Shown here: piece after piece, positions 1 through 9,357 of the stretch | Position numbering within the stretch: the first letter of the stretch is position 1 | Layout: the number at the start of each line of letters is the position of its first letter | NCBI GenBank assembly: GCA_012274225.1 | Contig: JAAOZX010000402.1 | Coordinates: 1-32,209, forward strand | Origin: Comamonadaceae bacterium | GTDB taxonomy: Bacteria > Pseudomonadota > Gammaproteobacteria > Burkholderiales > Burkholderiaceae_C | Length of the DNA: 32,209 nt | Direction: 5' to 3' | The notes under the pieces: generated by a model | The model's input: the letters and a program-made list of their open reading frames with translations, nothing else | Told to the model about the DNA's origin: nothing | The model's database searches: none | Program-made: the position numbers and the translations under genes

Positions 1-344
1 CCGTTCTGGAAGCAGTTGCCGAAGAAGATCTCGCCGAATGTGGGCGCGATCACGCAGCGGATGCCCAGGCCGGCCACCGCCCACACCGCCATTTCGCGCG
101 AACTGCCGCAGCCGAAGTTCTCGCCGGCGACGAGGATACCGGCACCGCGGAACGGCGCGCGATGCAGCACGAAGTCACTCCGCTCGCTACCGTCCGCGGC
201 GAAGCGCTCGGTCTCGAAGGCCCAGCGGCCCAGCTCGGCGCGCGGGGTGCGAACGCAGCGTTCGACCCGAATGATGCGGTCGGTGTCGACATGGGCGAAG
301 GGAAAGGGTGCGGCGACCGCGCGCAGCACTTCGAATTTCTCCAT
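1..344 (-). CDS. LeuD-like 3-isopropylmalate dehydratase small subunit family protein (3' end truncated by window edge)
   Basis: Minus-strand translation from 344: [33 protein letters not shown]...[46 protein letters not shown]; the [11 protein letters not shown] motif is typical of LeuD/aconitase swivel domains. Confidence 0.9.
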   Translation of the reverse strand, partial: MEKFEVLRAVAAPFPFAHVDTDRIIRVERCVRTPRAELGRWAFETERFAADGSERSDFVLHRAPFRGAGILVAGENFGCGSSREMAVWAVAGLGIRCVIAPTFGEIFFGNCFQN

Positions 345-345
345 C

Positions 346-1746
346 TCACCCGCTCCTGACGTCGACGATCGCACCGGCGACCGCGGCGGCTGCCGCCATC
401 TCGGGGCTGGCCAGGTGGGTGCGCGCCCCGGGGCCCTGGCGTCCGACGAAATTGCGGTTGGACGTCGACACGCAGCGTTGGCCATCGCCCACCAGCTCGC
501 CATTGGCGCCGACGCACATCGAGCAGCCCGGCTCGCGCCATTGGGCTCCGGCCGCGCGGAAGATCCGGTCCAGGCCTTCGGCTTCGGCCTCCCACCTGGT
601 ACGGACCGACCCCGGCACCACCCAGGCTTCCACATGGCCAGCCACCTTGCGGCCTTGCAGGATGCGCGCGGCGCGCCGCAGGTCCGGCAGCCGCGAGTTG
701 CTGCATGAGCCGATGAACACGCGGTCGATGCGGGTTCCGGCGATGGGCTGGCCGGCTTCCAGCCCCATGTAGGCCAGGGCCTCGGTCCATGATTTCCGAT
801 GCATTTCGTCGGGTGCCCGTCGCGGGTCGGGTATGCGCTGGTCGATGCCCACCACCTGCTCGGGGCTGGTGCCCCAGGTGACCTGCGGCGCCAGCCGGCT
901 GCAATCGATGGTGACCTCGCCATCGCAGGGCGCCCCCGCGTCGCTGGCGAGCGAACGCCAATACGCGACGGCTTCGTCCCAGAGAACGCCCGCCGGCGCG
1001 TGCGCCCGGCCGGCCAGCCAGGCGAACGTGGTGTCGTCGGGAGCGATCATCCCGACCTTGGCACCGCATTCGATCGCCAGGTTGGACATCGTCATGCGGC
1101 CTTCCATGTCGAGCGCACGCACCGCGTCTCCGGTGTATTCGAGCGCGCAGCCGGTGGCGCCGGCCGTGCCGATACGACCGACAAGCGCCAGGATCATGTC
1201 CTTGGCGGACACGCCCGCGGACAAGGCGCCGCTGAACTCGACCCGCAGGGTGCGGGGCCGGCGCTGCGGCAGGGTCTGGGTGGCCAGCACGTGCGCGATC
1301 TCCGTGGCGCCGATGCCGAACGCGATCGCGCCGAGCGCACCGTTGGTGCAGGTGTGGCTGTCGCCGCACACCACGGTGAGGCCGGGCAGCGACACGCCCA
1401 GTTCGGGCGCCATCACATGCACGATGCCCTGGCCCTCCTGGCCGACGTCGTAAAGGCGCACACCCGTCGCCAGTGCCTGCTCGCGCAGCAGGGCGATCAG
1501 GTCGTTGGCCCGGGCCGCGCTGCCGCCGGTGCGGCCCGGCGTCGTCGCGACCAGGTGGTCGGGCGTGGCGAAGGTCAGCTCCGGATTGCGGACCGCCAGG
1601 CCCCGGCGCAGTACCTGCGCAATGGCGTCACCGCCGCCGAGGTCGTGCAGCAAATGGCGGTCGATGTGCAGCAGGTCGACGCCGGGCGCCAGCGTCTCCA
1701 CCACGTGTTCGTCCCAGACCTTGTCGAACAGGGTCCGCGCGTTCAT
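346..1746 (-). CDS. LeuC-like 3-isopropylmalate dehydratase large subunit / aconitase-superfamily hydratase
   Basis: 466 aa; [40 protein letters not shown] (Fe-S cysteines) and [12 protein letters not shown] motifs. Confidence 0.93.
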   Translation of the reverse strand: MNARTLFDKVWDEHVVETLAPGVDLLHIDRHLLHDLGGGDAIAQVLRRGLAVRNPELTFATPDHLVATTPGRTGGSAARANDLIALLREQALATGVRLYDVGQEGQGIVHVMAPELGVSLPGLTVVCGDSHTCTNGALGAIAFGIGATEIAHVLATQTLPQRRPRTLRVEFSGALSAGVSAKDMILALVGRIGTAGATGCALEYTGDAVRALDMEGRMTMSNLAIECGAKVGMIAPDDTTFAWLAGRAHAPAGVLWDEAVAYWRSLASDAGAPCDGEVTIDCSRLAPQVTWGTSPEQVVGIDQRIPDPRRAPDEMHRKSWTEALAYMGLEAGQPIAGTRIDRVFIGSCSNSRLPDLRRAARILQGRKVAGHVEAWVVPGSVRTRWEAEAEGLDRIFRAAGAQWREPGCSMCVGANGELVGDGQRCVSTSNRNFVGRQGPGARTHLASPEMAAAAAVAGAIVDVRSG

Positions 1747-2633
1747 TGCGCGTACTTCTTCTCGAACGCCCAGACGTCCTCGAACCCGACCAGCTCATGC
1801 AACTTCTTCATGTCGTAGTAGGGCACCGGCGTGCCCGCGGTGGTGCCGTTGGCGGTGAGCCAGGCCAACGCGCTTTCCATCGCGGCACAGGCCGCCTGCA
1901 TCAGCACGCCGGGCCAGATCGCCAGCGAGAAACCCAGTTGCTTCAGCCGCGCGGCGCTCAGCTCGGGCGAGCGGCCGGTGGGCACCATGTTGGCGATGAG
2001 CCAGGCGCCGCAGCCGGCCAGTTCGGCGCCGATGCGCTTGAATTCGTCCTCGCTTTCCGGCGACTCGATGAAGATGATGTCGGCACCGGCCTTGGCGAAA
2101 GCCTTGCCGCGCGCGATGGCTTCGTCAAGGCCATGCGCGGTGCGCGCGTCGGTGCGGGCGATGACCAGAAAGTCCTTGCTGCGGCGCGAGTCCACCGCCA
2201 CCTCGATGCGCCGCAGCGCATCGGCCAGCGGCACCACGCGCCGGTTGGGCGTGTGGCCGCATTTCTCGGGCGACTCCTGGTCTTCCAGCTGGATCGCCTG
2301 GACTCCGGCCTCCTCGTAGCCGCGCACCGTGTGCCGGATGTTGATGAGGCCGCCGAAACCGGTGTCGGCGTCCGCGATCAGCGGCTTGCGGGTGCCGTGA
2401 GCGATGGCGCGAGCCCGGCCTTGCATGTCGGTGAAACCGGCCAGGCCGGCGTCGGGCTGGCCCAGATGCGAGGCGGAGACGCCGTAGCCGGTCATGTACA
2501 GCGCGGCGAAGTCCATGCGGTCGGCGATCTTCGCGCCGAACATTTCATAGACGCCGGGCGCGAGGACGAATTCGCCGCGCTCCAGGATGGCGCGCAGGGT
2601 GCCGGGAGCGGCTGGGCAAGTGGCTGTCGTCAT
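1743..2633 (-). CDS. Isocitrate lyase / PEP mutase superfamily protein (oxaloacetate decarboxylase / methylisocitrate lyase-like)
   Basis: 296 aa; LAPGVYEMFGAKIADRMDFAALYMTGYGVSAS, PLIADADTGFGG, QLEDQESPEKCGH; ATGA 4-nt overlap with the start of the LeuC-like gene. Confidence 0.9.
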   Translation of the reverse strand: MTTATCPAAPGTLRAILERGEFVLAPGVYEMFGAKIADRMDFAALYMTGYGVSASHLGQPDAGLAGFTDMQGRARAIAHGTRKPLIADADTGFGGLINIRHTVRGYEEAGVQAIQLEDQESPEKCGHTPNRRVVPLADALRRIEVAVDSRRSKDFLVIARTDARTAHGLDEAIARGKAFAKAGADIIFIESPESEDEFKRIGAELAGCGAWLIANMVPTGRSPELSAARLKQLGFSLAIWPGVLMQAACAAMESALAWLTANGTTAGTPVPYYDMKKLHELVGFEDVWAFEKKYAQ

Positions 2634-2799
2634 GGATGTCCTCCGTCAATGTCGGGTGCCGCAAGTCATCATAGGGGAGGGAACCGAGGCCGTCGTATGA
2701 GGAAAGTTCGCATCCGATGTTTGTCCTGATCACCAAATGAAACAGCGCTGAACTTTGCGGCCGCATGCGGGTCGGTGTTGTTGCATAAGTGGGGACTGT

Positions 2800-2997
2800 A
2801 TGGTCAGTGCAAGATGGGCCGTCTATCTGATGATCGCAATATTGGCCACTGTGGCACTGGCATGCCTGGTGGCGCTGAGCACGGAAAGGACGGACCCCGA
2901 GATGGTTCGTGCCGTCCCGCGTTCACCGGCAGCGCAATCGGCCAGTGCGCCCGCGAGCCGGCGTGATGCCGCGGCGACCGCTCACCCGCGCAGCTAG
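2800..2997 (+). CDS. Small single-pass membrane protein, hypothetical
   Basis: MVSARWAVYLMIAILATVALACLVALSTERTDPEMVRAVPRS...; one hydrophobic N-terminal helix followed by an Ala/Pro/Ser-rich tail. Confidence 0.4.
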   Translation: MVSARWAVYLMIAILATVALACLVALSTERTDPEMVRAVPRSPAAQSASAPASRRDAAATAHPRS

Positions 2998-3055
2998 CCC
3001 GGTCGCGCCTCCGGGGCGGCTACAGTCCGGTGATGCACTCCCGAATTCCGATCTC

Positions 3056-3433
3056 ATGGCGGGAATGAAAGACCGCAACGCCGACCGCGGCGGCCTGGTG
3101 TATTCCACCGACGCCGGCCGCATGTGCCCCCATTGCCGCCGTCCCGTGGCCAGCTGCGCCTGCGCAACAACCCGGCGCGCGACGCCGGCGTCCGATGGCG
3201 TCGTGCGGGTCTCGCGCGAAACCAAGGGCCGCGGCGGCAAGGCCGTGACGCTGGTCAAGGGCCTGGACCTGGAGCCAGCGGCCTTGCTCAAGCTGGCGCA
3301 GCAGCTCAAGGCGGCTTGCGGATCGGGCGGTACGGTCAAGGATGGCGTGATCGAACTGCAGGGCGAGCATCGCGATCGCGCCATCGAACTGTTGGCGGCG
3401 CAAGGCCACAACGTGAAGCGGGCCGGGGGCTGA
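3056..3433 (+). CDS. SUI1/eIF1-like translation factor family protein (YciH-like)
   Basis: GLVYSTDAGRMCPHCRRPVASCAC...VVRVSRETKGRGGKAVTLVKGLDL...LKAACGSGGTVKDGVIELQGEHRDRAIELLAAQGHNVKRAGG; typical YciH/SUI1 pattern with an N-terminal CxxC. Confidence 0.92.
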   Translation: MAGMKDRNADRGGLVYSTDAGRMCPHCRRPVASCACATTRRATPASDGVVRVSRETKGRGGKAVTLVKGLDLEPAALLKLAQQLKAACGSGGTVKDGVIELQGEHRDRAIELLAAQGHNVKRAGG

Positions 3434-3440
3434 TCGCACG

Positions 3441-3656
3441 ATGGACGCGCAATCCCTGCAACTGCTGGTCACGCGCGAGATGCCCTATGGCAAATACAAG
3501 GGGCGGCTGCTGGCCGACCTGCCGGGGAACTACCTGAACTGGTTCGCGCGCGAAGGCTTCCCGTCGGGCGAACTCGGTCGATTGCTGGCGCTGATGCACG
3601 AGGTCGACCACAACGGCCTCAAACCCCTGCTCGAGCGACTGCGCAAGCGTCCCTGA
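3441..3656 (+). CDS. DUF3820-like small protein
   Basis: 71 aa; TREMPYGKYKGRLLADLPGNYLNWFAREGFPSGELGRLLALMHEVDHNGL. Confidence 0.85.
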   Translation: MDAQSLQLLVTREMPYGKYKGRLLADLPGNYLNWFAREGFPSGELGRLLALMHEVDHNGLKPLLERLRKRP

Positions 3657-3753
3657 GTTCGGGCACGCCGCGCCGCCAGCTGCGGCAGCGGCCCCGCAAG
3701 CCCGGCCTTATGATGGCCCGCTGCAAAACAGCAGATTGCCCTCCCGGAACGCC

Positions 3754-4431
3754 ATGAACAACCCGACCGCCCGAATCGCGTTGATCCATGCCACCGCACT
3801 GGCGGTCGAGCCCATTGGTGCGGCGTTCGGCCGGCATTGGCCGCAGGCGCAACGCATGAATCTGCTGGACGACAGCCTCTCGGTCGACCTGGCGCAGGCC
3901 GCCAGGCTCGATCCGGCGATGGTGCGGCGCTTCGTTGACCTGGCACGTTATGCGCGACGTACCGGCTGTGACGGCATCCTGTTCACCTGTTCGGCCTTCG
4001 GTCCGGCGATCGAGGCGGCCGCCGCGGCTGTCGACGTGCCCACCTTCAAGCCCAACGCGGCGATGTTCGACGAGGCCCTGGCGCGCTGCCCCCAAGGCGG
4101 CACGCTGGGTCTGGTAGCCACCTTCGAGCCCTCGCTGGCGACCATGGCCGTTGAACTGATGGACAAGGCGCGGCAACGGGGTGCCCGCGTCGAGTTGCGC
4201 ACCGCGTTCGCGGTTGAAGCGATGCAGGATCTGGCGCAGGGACGCGCGGCGCAGCACCACCAGAAGATCGCCGCGGTGGCCCGTACCCTGGGCGATTGCG
4301 ATGTCGTGATGCTCGCGCAGTTTTCCATGGCGGCTGCCGCGCCGATCGTGCAGGCCGGATTGGCCTGTCCCGTGCTCAGCAGCCCCGATTGCGCCGTGCT
4401 GGCGCTGCGAAAGCGGATTGACCATGTCTGA
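3754..4431 (+). CDS. Aspartate/glutamate racemase family protein
   Basis: MNNPTARIALIHATALAVEPIGAAFGRHWPQ...CDGILFTCSAFGPAIEAA...LGLVATFEPSLATM...CPVLSSPDCAVLAL; two catalytic-Cys contexts as in Asp/Glu racemase-like folds. Confidence 0.82.
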   Translation: MNNPTARIALIHATALAVEPIGAAFGRHWPQAQRMNLLDDSLSVDLAQAARLDPAMVRRFVDLARYARRTGCDGILFTCSAFGPAIEAAAAAVDVPTFKPNAAMFDEALARCPQGGTLGLVATFEPSLATMAVELMDKARQRGARVELRTAFAVEAMQDLAQGRAAQHHQKIAAVARTLGDCDVVMLAQFSMAAAAPIVQAGLACPVLSSPDCAVLALRKRIDHV

Positions 4432-5503
4432 GACCCGCGTTCACTACGAACCGCTGCGGCTGTTCATCGTCACGGCGCTGGAGCGGCTGGGCCTGCCGCA
4501 CGCCGACGCGGCCGTCGTCGGCGACTTGATGGCGCAGGCGGAACTGCAGGGTTCGGACGGCCACGGCGTGATCCGCTTGTTGCCCTATGCCCGGCGCATC
4601 CGGGCCGGCGGCATCAACCTCAAGCCCCGGATCCAGGTGGTGCAGGAACGCCCGGCGATGGCCTTGCTCGATGGCGACAACGGCATGGGCCACCTGGTGA
4701 TGCAGCGCGCCGCCGACATGGCGGTGGCCAAGGCGCGGACCTGCGGCATCGGCTGGGTCGGCTCGCGCCTGAGCAACCACGCCGGGCCGGCTTCGCTCTA
4801 CGCCCGCATGCCGCTGGCGCACGACATGATCGGGCTGTACTTCGCCGTCGGCAACGCCAACCACCTGCCGCCCTGGGGCGGCCTGGACATGTTGCTGTCG
4901 ACCAATCCGATCGCGGTGGCGGTGCCGGCCGGTTCCGAGCCGCCGGTGGTGCTGGACATGGCGACTACTGTGGCAGCGTACGGCAAGGTCAAGGCGAAGG
5001 CGCAGCGCGGCGAGAGCATGCCGCTGGGCTGGATGATCGACCGGCTGGGACAGCCGCTCACCGATCCCAAGCGCGCCGGGGAAGGCTTCCTGCTGCCCAT
5101 CGGCGGCTACAAGGGCTACGGCCTGGCGCTCATCGTCGGATTGCTGGCCGGCACGCTCAATGGCGCCGCGATGGGCCGGGACGTGATCGACTTCAACCAG
5201 GACGACACCAGCGTCACCAACACCGGCCAGGCCGTGATGGCGATCGACGTTGCCGCATTCGGCGATGTGGCGGATTTCAAGGCCCGGGTCGACCGGCTGG
5301 TGCGCGACCTGCGCTCGGGCGAGCGCATGCCCGGCGTCGACCGCATCTGGTTGCCGGGCGAACAAAGCCACGAACGCCGGGCCGCCAACCTGCGCGACGG
5401 CGTCGCTTTGCCGCCGGCATTGCTGAAGCAACTGGACGCTTTCGCGGTGGAGGTCGGCATGGCGCCGCTGGCGAGGACAGTCACAACCAAGGAGACGACA
5501 TGA
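4424..5503 (+). CDS. Ldh family (malate/L-lactate/ureidoglycolate-type) NAD(P)-dependent oxidoreductase
   Basis: HGVIRLLPYARRIRAGGINLKP, LDGDNGMGHLVMQRA, GIGWVGSRLSNHAGPASLYA, STNPIAVAVPAG, GGYKGYGLALIVGLLAGTLNGA. Confidence 0.92.
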   Translation: MSETRVHYEPLRLFIVTALERLGLPHADAAVVGDLMAQAELQGSDGHGVIRLLPYARRIRAGGINLKPRIQVVQERPAMALLDGDNGMGHLVMQRAADMAVAKARTCGIGWVGSRLSNHAGPASLYARMPLAHDMIGLYFAVGNANHLPPWGGLDMLLSTNPIAVAVPAGSEPPVVLDMATTVAAYGKVKAKAQRGESMPLGWMIDRLGQPLTDPKRAGEGFLLPIGGYKGYGLALIVGLLAGTLNGAAMGRDVIDFNQDDTSVTNTGQAVMAIDVAAFGDVADFKARVDRLVRDLRSGERMPGVDRIWLPGEQSHERRAANLRDGVALPPALLKQLDAFAVEVGMAPLARTVTTKETT

Positions 5504-6480
5504 CATCACGCCGCGCCATTGCGCTGGGCCTCGCCGGATTGCTGTGCAGTGCGCTCGCGACAGCGCAGCCGGCGCCCGGGGGCTATCCGAACAAACCGAT
5601 CCGCATGATCGTGCCGCTGGCCGCGGGCAGCGCCGTGGACAACGCCGCCCGCATCCTGGCCGAGAAGATGGGCCGCAACATGGGGCAATCGATCGTCATC
5701 GAGAACATGCCGGGCGCCGCCGGCCTGATCGGCACCGACCGGGTGGCCAAGGCCGCCCCTGACGGCTACACGCTGGGTGGCTTCAACGACAGCATCATGA
5801 CGATGCTGCCCAACCTGCAGCCCAAGATGCCCTGGGACATCCTGCGCGATTTCGAGGCGGTGTCGCTGGTGGCCACGGTGGAATGGGGCCTGGTGGTGCC
5901 CGCCGACTCCCCGCTGCGCAGCGCGGCCGACCTGGTCGCTGCCGCGCGCAGGGAGCCCGGCAAGATCAATTACGGCTCGGGCGGCAACGGCAGCCCGCAG
6001 CACATCGCCATGGCTCTGTTTGCGTCGCAGGCCGGCGTGCAGATGACCCATGTGCCGTACAAGGGCGCGACCCAGGCCGCGATGGGCGTGGCCGGCAACG
6101 AGGTGCAGGCCTCGTTCCAGGGCATCGCGACAGTCAATTCCCTGGTGCACTCGGGCAAGGTGCGGCTGATCGGCGTCACCACGCCGCAGCGCATGCCGCA
6201 GTTTCCCGAGGTGCCCACCGTGTCCCAGTCCGGCCTGCCGGGCTTCGAATTCAATTCGTGGTTTGCCGTGATGGTGCCGGCCGGCACGCCCCGGCCCATC
6301 GTGGACATCCTGCATGCGGAAATCACGAAAGCGCTGGCCGATCGTGAAGTGCGCGAAAAACTCAAAGTCCAGGGGCTTACGCCGCGCGGGACTTCACCCG
6401 ATGAACTGGCGCGGGACATGCGCGCGCAGTACGCGCGCTATGGACAATTGATCAAGCAGGCGGGGATTACGGCCGACTGA
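5500..6480 (+). CDS. Bug-family tripartite tricarboxylate transporter substrate-binding protein
   Basis: Signal peptide then YPNKPIRMIVPLAAGSAVDNAARILAEKMGRNMGQSIVIENMPGAAGLIGTDRVAKAAPDGYTL; ATGA overlap with upstream gene. Confidence 0.95.
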   Translation: MTSRRAIALGLAGLLCSALATAQPAPGGYPNKPIRMIVPLAAGSAVDNAARILAEKMGRNMGQSIVIENMPGAAGLIGTDRVAKAAPDGYTLGGFNDSIMTMLPNLQPKMPWDILRDFEAVSLVATVEWGLVVPADSPLRSAADLVAAARREPGKINYGSGGNGSPQHIAMALFASQAGVQMTHVPYKGATQAAMGVAGNEVQASFQGIATVNSLVHSGKVRLIGVTTPQRMPQFPEVPTVSQSGLPGFEFNSWFAVMVPAGTPRPIVDILHAEITKALADREVREKLKVQGLTPRGTSPDELARDMRAQYARYGQLIKQAGITAD

Positions 6481-6604
6481 GCGCACCGGCGCCCCGCAGG
6501 ACCCCGGTTTCGCCTGGATTTGCGGCGGGCTGGCGAAAGTACCGTGTTGGCGTTGCCCGACGCTCCTGAGCAATCGTCCACGCCTGTCGTGATCTTTTGG
6601 CGCG

Positions 6605-7327
6605 TCAGGAACGGCCGCTGGAAGGATCGCGTTCGAGCGGTTGCGGCTCGGTTTTCAGGTACATCGGCTCGGTCGCATCGCCGCCGCCGCGCCTGGAGTT
6701 GAGTTCGAGTTCGGCGTCGCGCACCGCGAACAGCCGCTCCAGGTCGGCCTTGACGTCGTCGTCTTCTTCCTCGGCGGCGCTCTTGCCCTTGCGCGGTGCC
6801 GTGTCGCCGATGCGCACGGGCCCCGCGATCACGTCGCCTGAGCCACCTTCCAGCTCGGCGGCGACGCTGTCCGGATCATCCGGACGCTGCTCGGCGGTCC
6901 AGATGCCCGGGTGCGGCATGGGCGGGCACAAGGATTCGTCAGGCAGGCTGAACTGCCAGGAAATGCCCATCAGCCACTGCGCGGCCAGCGGGTCGAACGC
7001 CAGCACCCGCACGATGAGGGCGTTCTGCAGCGCCACGGCATGGGTCAGCAGCCGCGGGTCCCAGTGCCGGATGACCAGCCGCCAATGGATGCCCGGCTCG
7101 CGCCCGCGCGAGGTGGCCAGCAGCATCTCGGCGCCGATCCAGGTCGTCGGGATGCCATGCCGGTTCAGCGTATTGCGCAGCACCACCCGCAGCAGTTCGC
7201 GCCGGGTGGTCGAGTCGGACGCAGCGTTCCTGGAAGGCGGCGAGGTCGCCGGGGACAGCATCGAATGGGTTTTCGACGTCGAGTTCGGTCCCTTGGTGGT
7301 GCCGAATATCTGCCTTAGAAAACTCAT
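6605..7327 (-). CDS. Conserved-looking hypothetical protein with acidic low-complexity linker
   Basis: 240 aa; TTRRELLRVVLRNTLNRHGIPTTWIGAEMLLATSRGREPGIHWRLVIRHWDPRL...; no recognised catalytic motif; C-terminal AAEEEDDDVKADLERLF. Confidence 0.75.
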   Translation of the reverse strand: MSFLRQIFGTTKGPNSTSKTHSMLSPATSPPSRNAASDSTTRRELLRVVLRNTLNRHGIPTTWIGAEMLLATSRGREPGIHWRLVIRHWDPRLLTHAVALQNALIVRVLAFDPLAAQWLMGISWQFSLPDESLCPPMPHPGIWTAEQRPDDPDSVAAELEGGSGDVIAGPVRIGDTAPRKGKSAAEEEDDDVKADLERLFAVRDAELELNSRRGGGDATEPMYLKTEPQPLERDPSSGRS

Positions 7328-7463
7328 GGCTTTCCCTCGTTCCGCGAGACCAAGCGGGCTCGGCGCATCAATGCTATTGTTGGGTATCGTAACAAAATGT
7401 CAGTGTTCCTGCTGAGGCATGATGCTTATACGACCATGAGCAACATCCGCAGGGCGCAGGCCG

Positions 7464-9287
7464 TTGCTCAGTGAATCGAGTCTACAGACAAAGGTGAAAA
7501 CAATAAACCCGGGCGAGGGCAAGGCAGAACTGCCGCGGCGCTGGCGCGACGTCTGGCGCCGGCTGGGCCGGCTAGGGCTCCTGCTAGGGGTCGCGGGCTG
7601 GGCCTTGCTCGCCGCCGCCCAGCCGGAGCCCCAGCGCGGCTGGCCGGACCGGGACCAGGCGGTCCGCTACTGGGCCGATCGGAGCGGCACGGCAACGCTC
7701 GACGAGGCGCGGGCGGCTTTCCGGGCCGGGCAGGGCACTCCGGTCACGCCGCACCAGATCATGCCGCTGGGGGGTGATCGGGCGGTCTGGTATCAACTTG
7801 ACCTCTCGGCGGTGAGTTCGCCGGTGCGCGCCGTTCTCACCGTGCCGGTGCCCGGCATCGACAAGGTCGAGTTGTACCGGCCCGACGGCAAGGGTGGCTG
7901 GTGGAGACAACGCAGTGGCGACTCGCTGCCGGTGGCGCAGTGGCCGATCCGCTACCTCTACCCCGCGTTCGTCTTCACGGTGAATCCGGGCGAGGCGCAA
8001 GGGTCCACCTACATGATGGTGCAGCACGGGCACCCGATCGCGGCCGATATCGAGCTGTCGGACTCTATGGATTTGGACGAGACCAGCAAGGCGTGGCACC
8101 TGGTGCTGGGCGCCTATGTGGGCGTGATCGTGCTCGTGGTGCTTCTGAGCATCGCCCACGCCGTGTTCTGGCGCGACCCTATCCATCTCTATTACGCCAT
8201 CCACGTCATCCTGATTGCACTGGCCATGCTGGCGTTGACGGGCATGGCGGGCGAGTACCTGTGGCCCCGCAGTCCGCGGTGGAACGACATCGCATCGGCG
8301 GTGCTGCCGGCGGCGGCGCTGGGCTGGCTCGGCTTGCTGGTGCGCGAGCTGGTAGCCGAGCGCGGCCGGCAGGTCCTGTCGTGGCTCCTGCTGGCCCAGG
8401 TCTGCCTCAGCGCGATGTTCGTGGTGGCTTTTCTGACGCTGGGCCGCGAGCCGGTCTTCTTCTCCCACAACCTGCACTTACTGGCGAGCTTCGCACTGTT
8501 CCTGGGCGTGTCCGCCTGGTACGCGCTGCGGCGGCCGCAGGTCGGCCTGTGGGTGCTGGCGGGCCTCGCGCTGCTCGCGGCGGGCGCGATCCTCACGGTG
8601 CTGCGCAATCTGGGTTTCGAGCTGGCCGGCTTTGCCAGCCAGTACGCGCTGCTGGTTGGCGGCGCGCTGGAAGTGCCGCTGCTGCTGGCGGGCCTGTATT
8701 TCCGCGGACGCGAGCGCCGCGACAACCGGCTGCGGGTCGACGCGCTGGCCCGCACCGATCCGCTCACCGGCGTGGGCAGCCACCGCGTGCTGATCGATCA
8801 GCTTGAGCACCTGCTGGAACGGAGTCGCCGCGACCCCCTGTCCGGCGCGGTGCTGCGGGTGCATGTCGGCAACCTCGACACCCTCGTCGAGGAATATGGC
8901 CGCGAAGCGGCGGAGGCGGCCATGGTGCGGGCAGCCGAGTGCGTGGCCACCGAGGCCCGCGAAGGCGACACCGTGGCGCGCGATCGCGTCGGCGATCTGG
9001 TGCTCCTGCTCGATGGCCGCGTGACACGCGACCAGGCGACCGCAGCAGGGCGAAACATCATCGCGCGTGGTCTTAAGTTCTCGGGCCGGTTGCCGCCAGG
9101 TGTTACCCTGGCCTTGCACGTTGCCGGCGCGTGCGCGCCGCTGCCCACAGGCAACGGGCAGGCGCTTCTGGGTACACTGGGACAGGTGCTGCAAGACATC
9201 GCGCGAGACCCGAGCGGGCGGGCCCTGCGGATCCTGAGGCCCCCCGAGGTCGCCGAGCCGGAGAACCTGAGCCGCGAGCGTGGTTGA
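7464..9287 (+). CDS. 7TM-DISM sensor protein with degenerate C-terminal GGDEF-like domain
   Basis: N-terminal signal/TM, DISMED2-like extracellular domain, about 7 TM helices (LVLGAYVGVIVLVVLLSIAHAVFW...), then RTDPLTGVGSHRVLIDQLEHLL...VARDRVGDLVLLLDG. Start codon uncertain (TTG 7464 or a downstream GTG). Confidence 0.8.
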   Translation: MLSESSLQTKVKTINPGEGKAELPRRWRDVWRRLGRLGLLLGVAGWALLAAAQPEPQRGWPDRDQAVRYWADRSGTATLDEARAAFRAGQGTPVTPHQIMPLGGDRAVWYQLDLSAVSSPVRAVLTVPVPGIDKVELYRPDGKGGWWRQRSGDSLPVAQWPIRYLYPAFVFTVNPGEAQGSTYMMVQHGHPIAADIELSDSMDLDETSKAWHLVLGAYVGVIVLVVLLSIAHAVFWRDPIHLYYAIHVILIALAMLALTGMAGEYLWPRSPRWNDIASAVLPAAALGWLGLLVRELVAERGRQVLSWLLLAQVCLSAMFVVAFLTLGREPVFFSHNLHLLASFALFLGVSAWYALRRPQVGLWVLAGLALLAAGAILTVLRNLGFELAGFASQYALLVGGALEVPLLLAGLYFRGRERRDNRLRVDALARTDPLTGVGSHRVLIDQLEHLLERSRRDPLSGAVLRVHVGNLDTLVEEYGREAAEAAMVRAAECVATEAREGDTVARDRVGDLVLLLDGRVTRDQATAAGRNIIARGLKFSGRLPPGVTLALHVAGACAPLPTGNGQALLGTLGQVLQDIARDPSGRALRILRPPEVAEPENLSRERG

Positions 9288-9357
9288 CATTTCCACGGGG
9301 TCGAAATTGACACCTGATGCACTCGCGTCGATGATTTGCGAAGATTGAACTTCCAAC

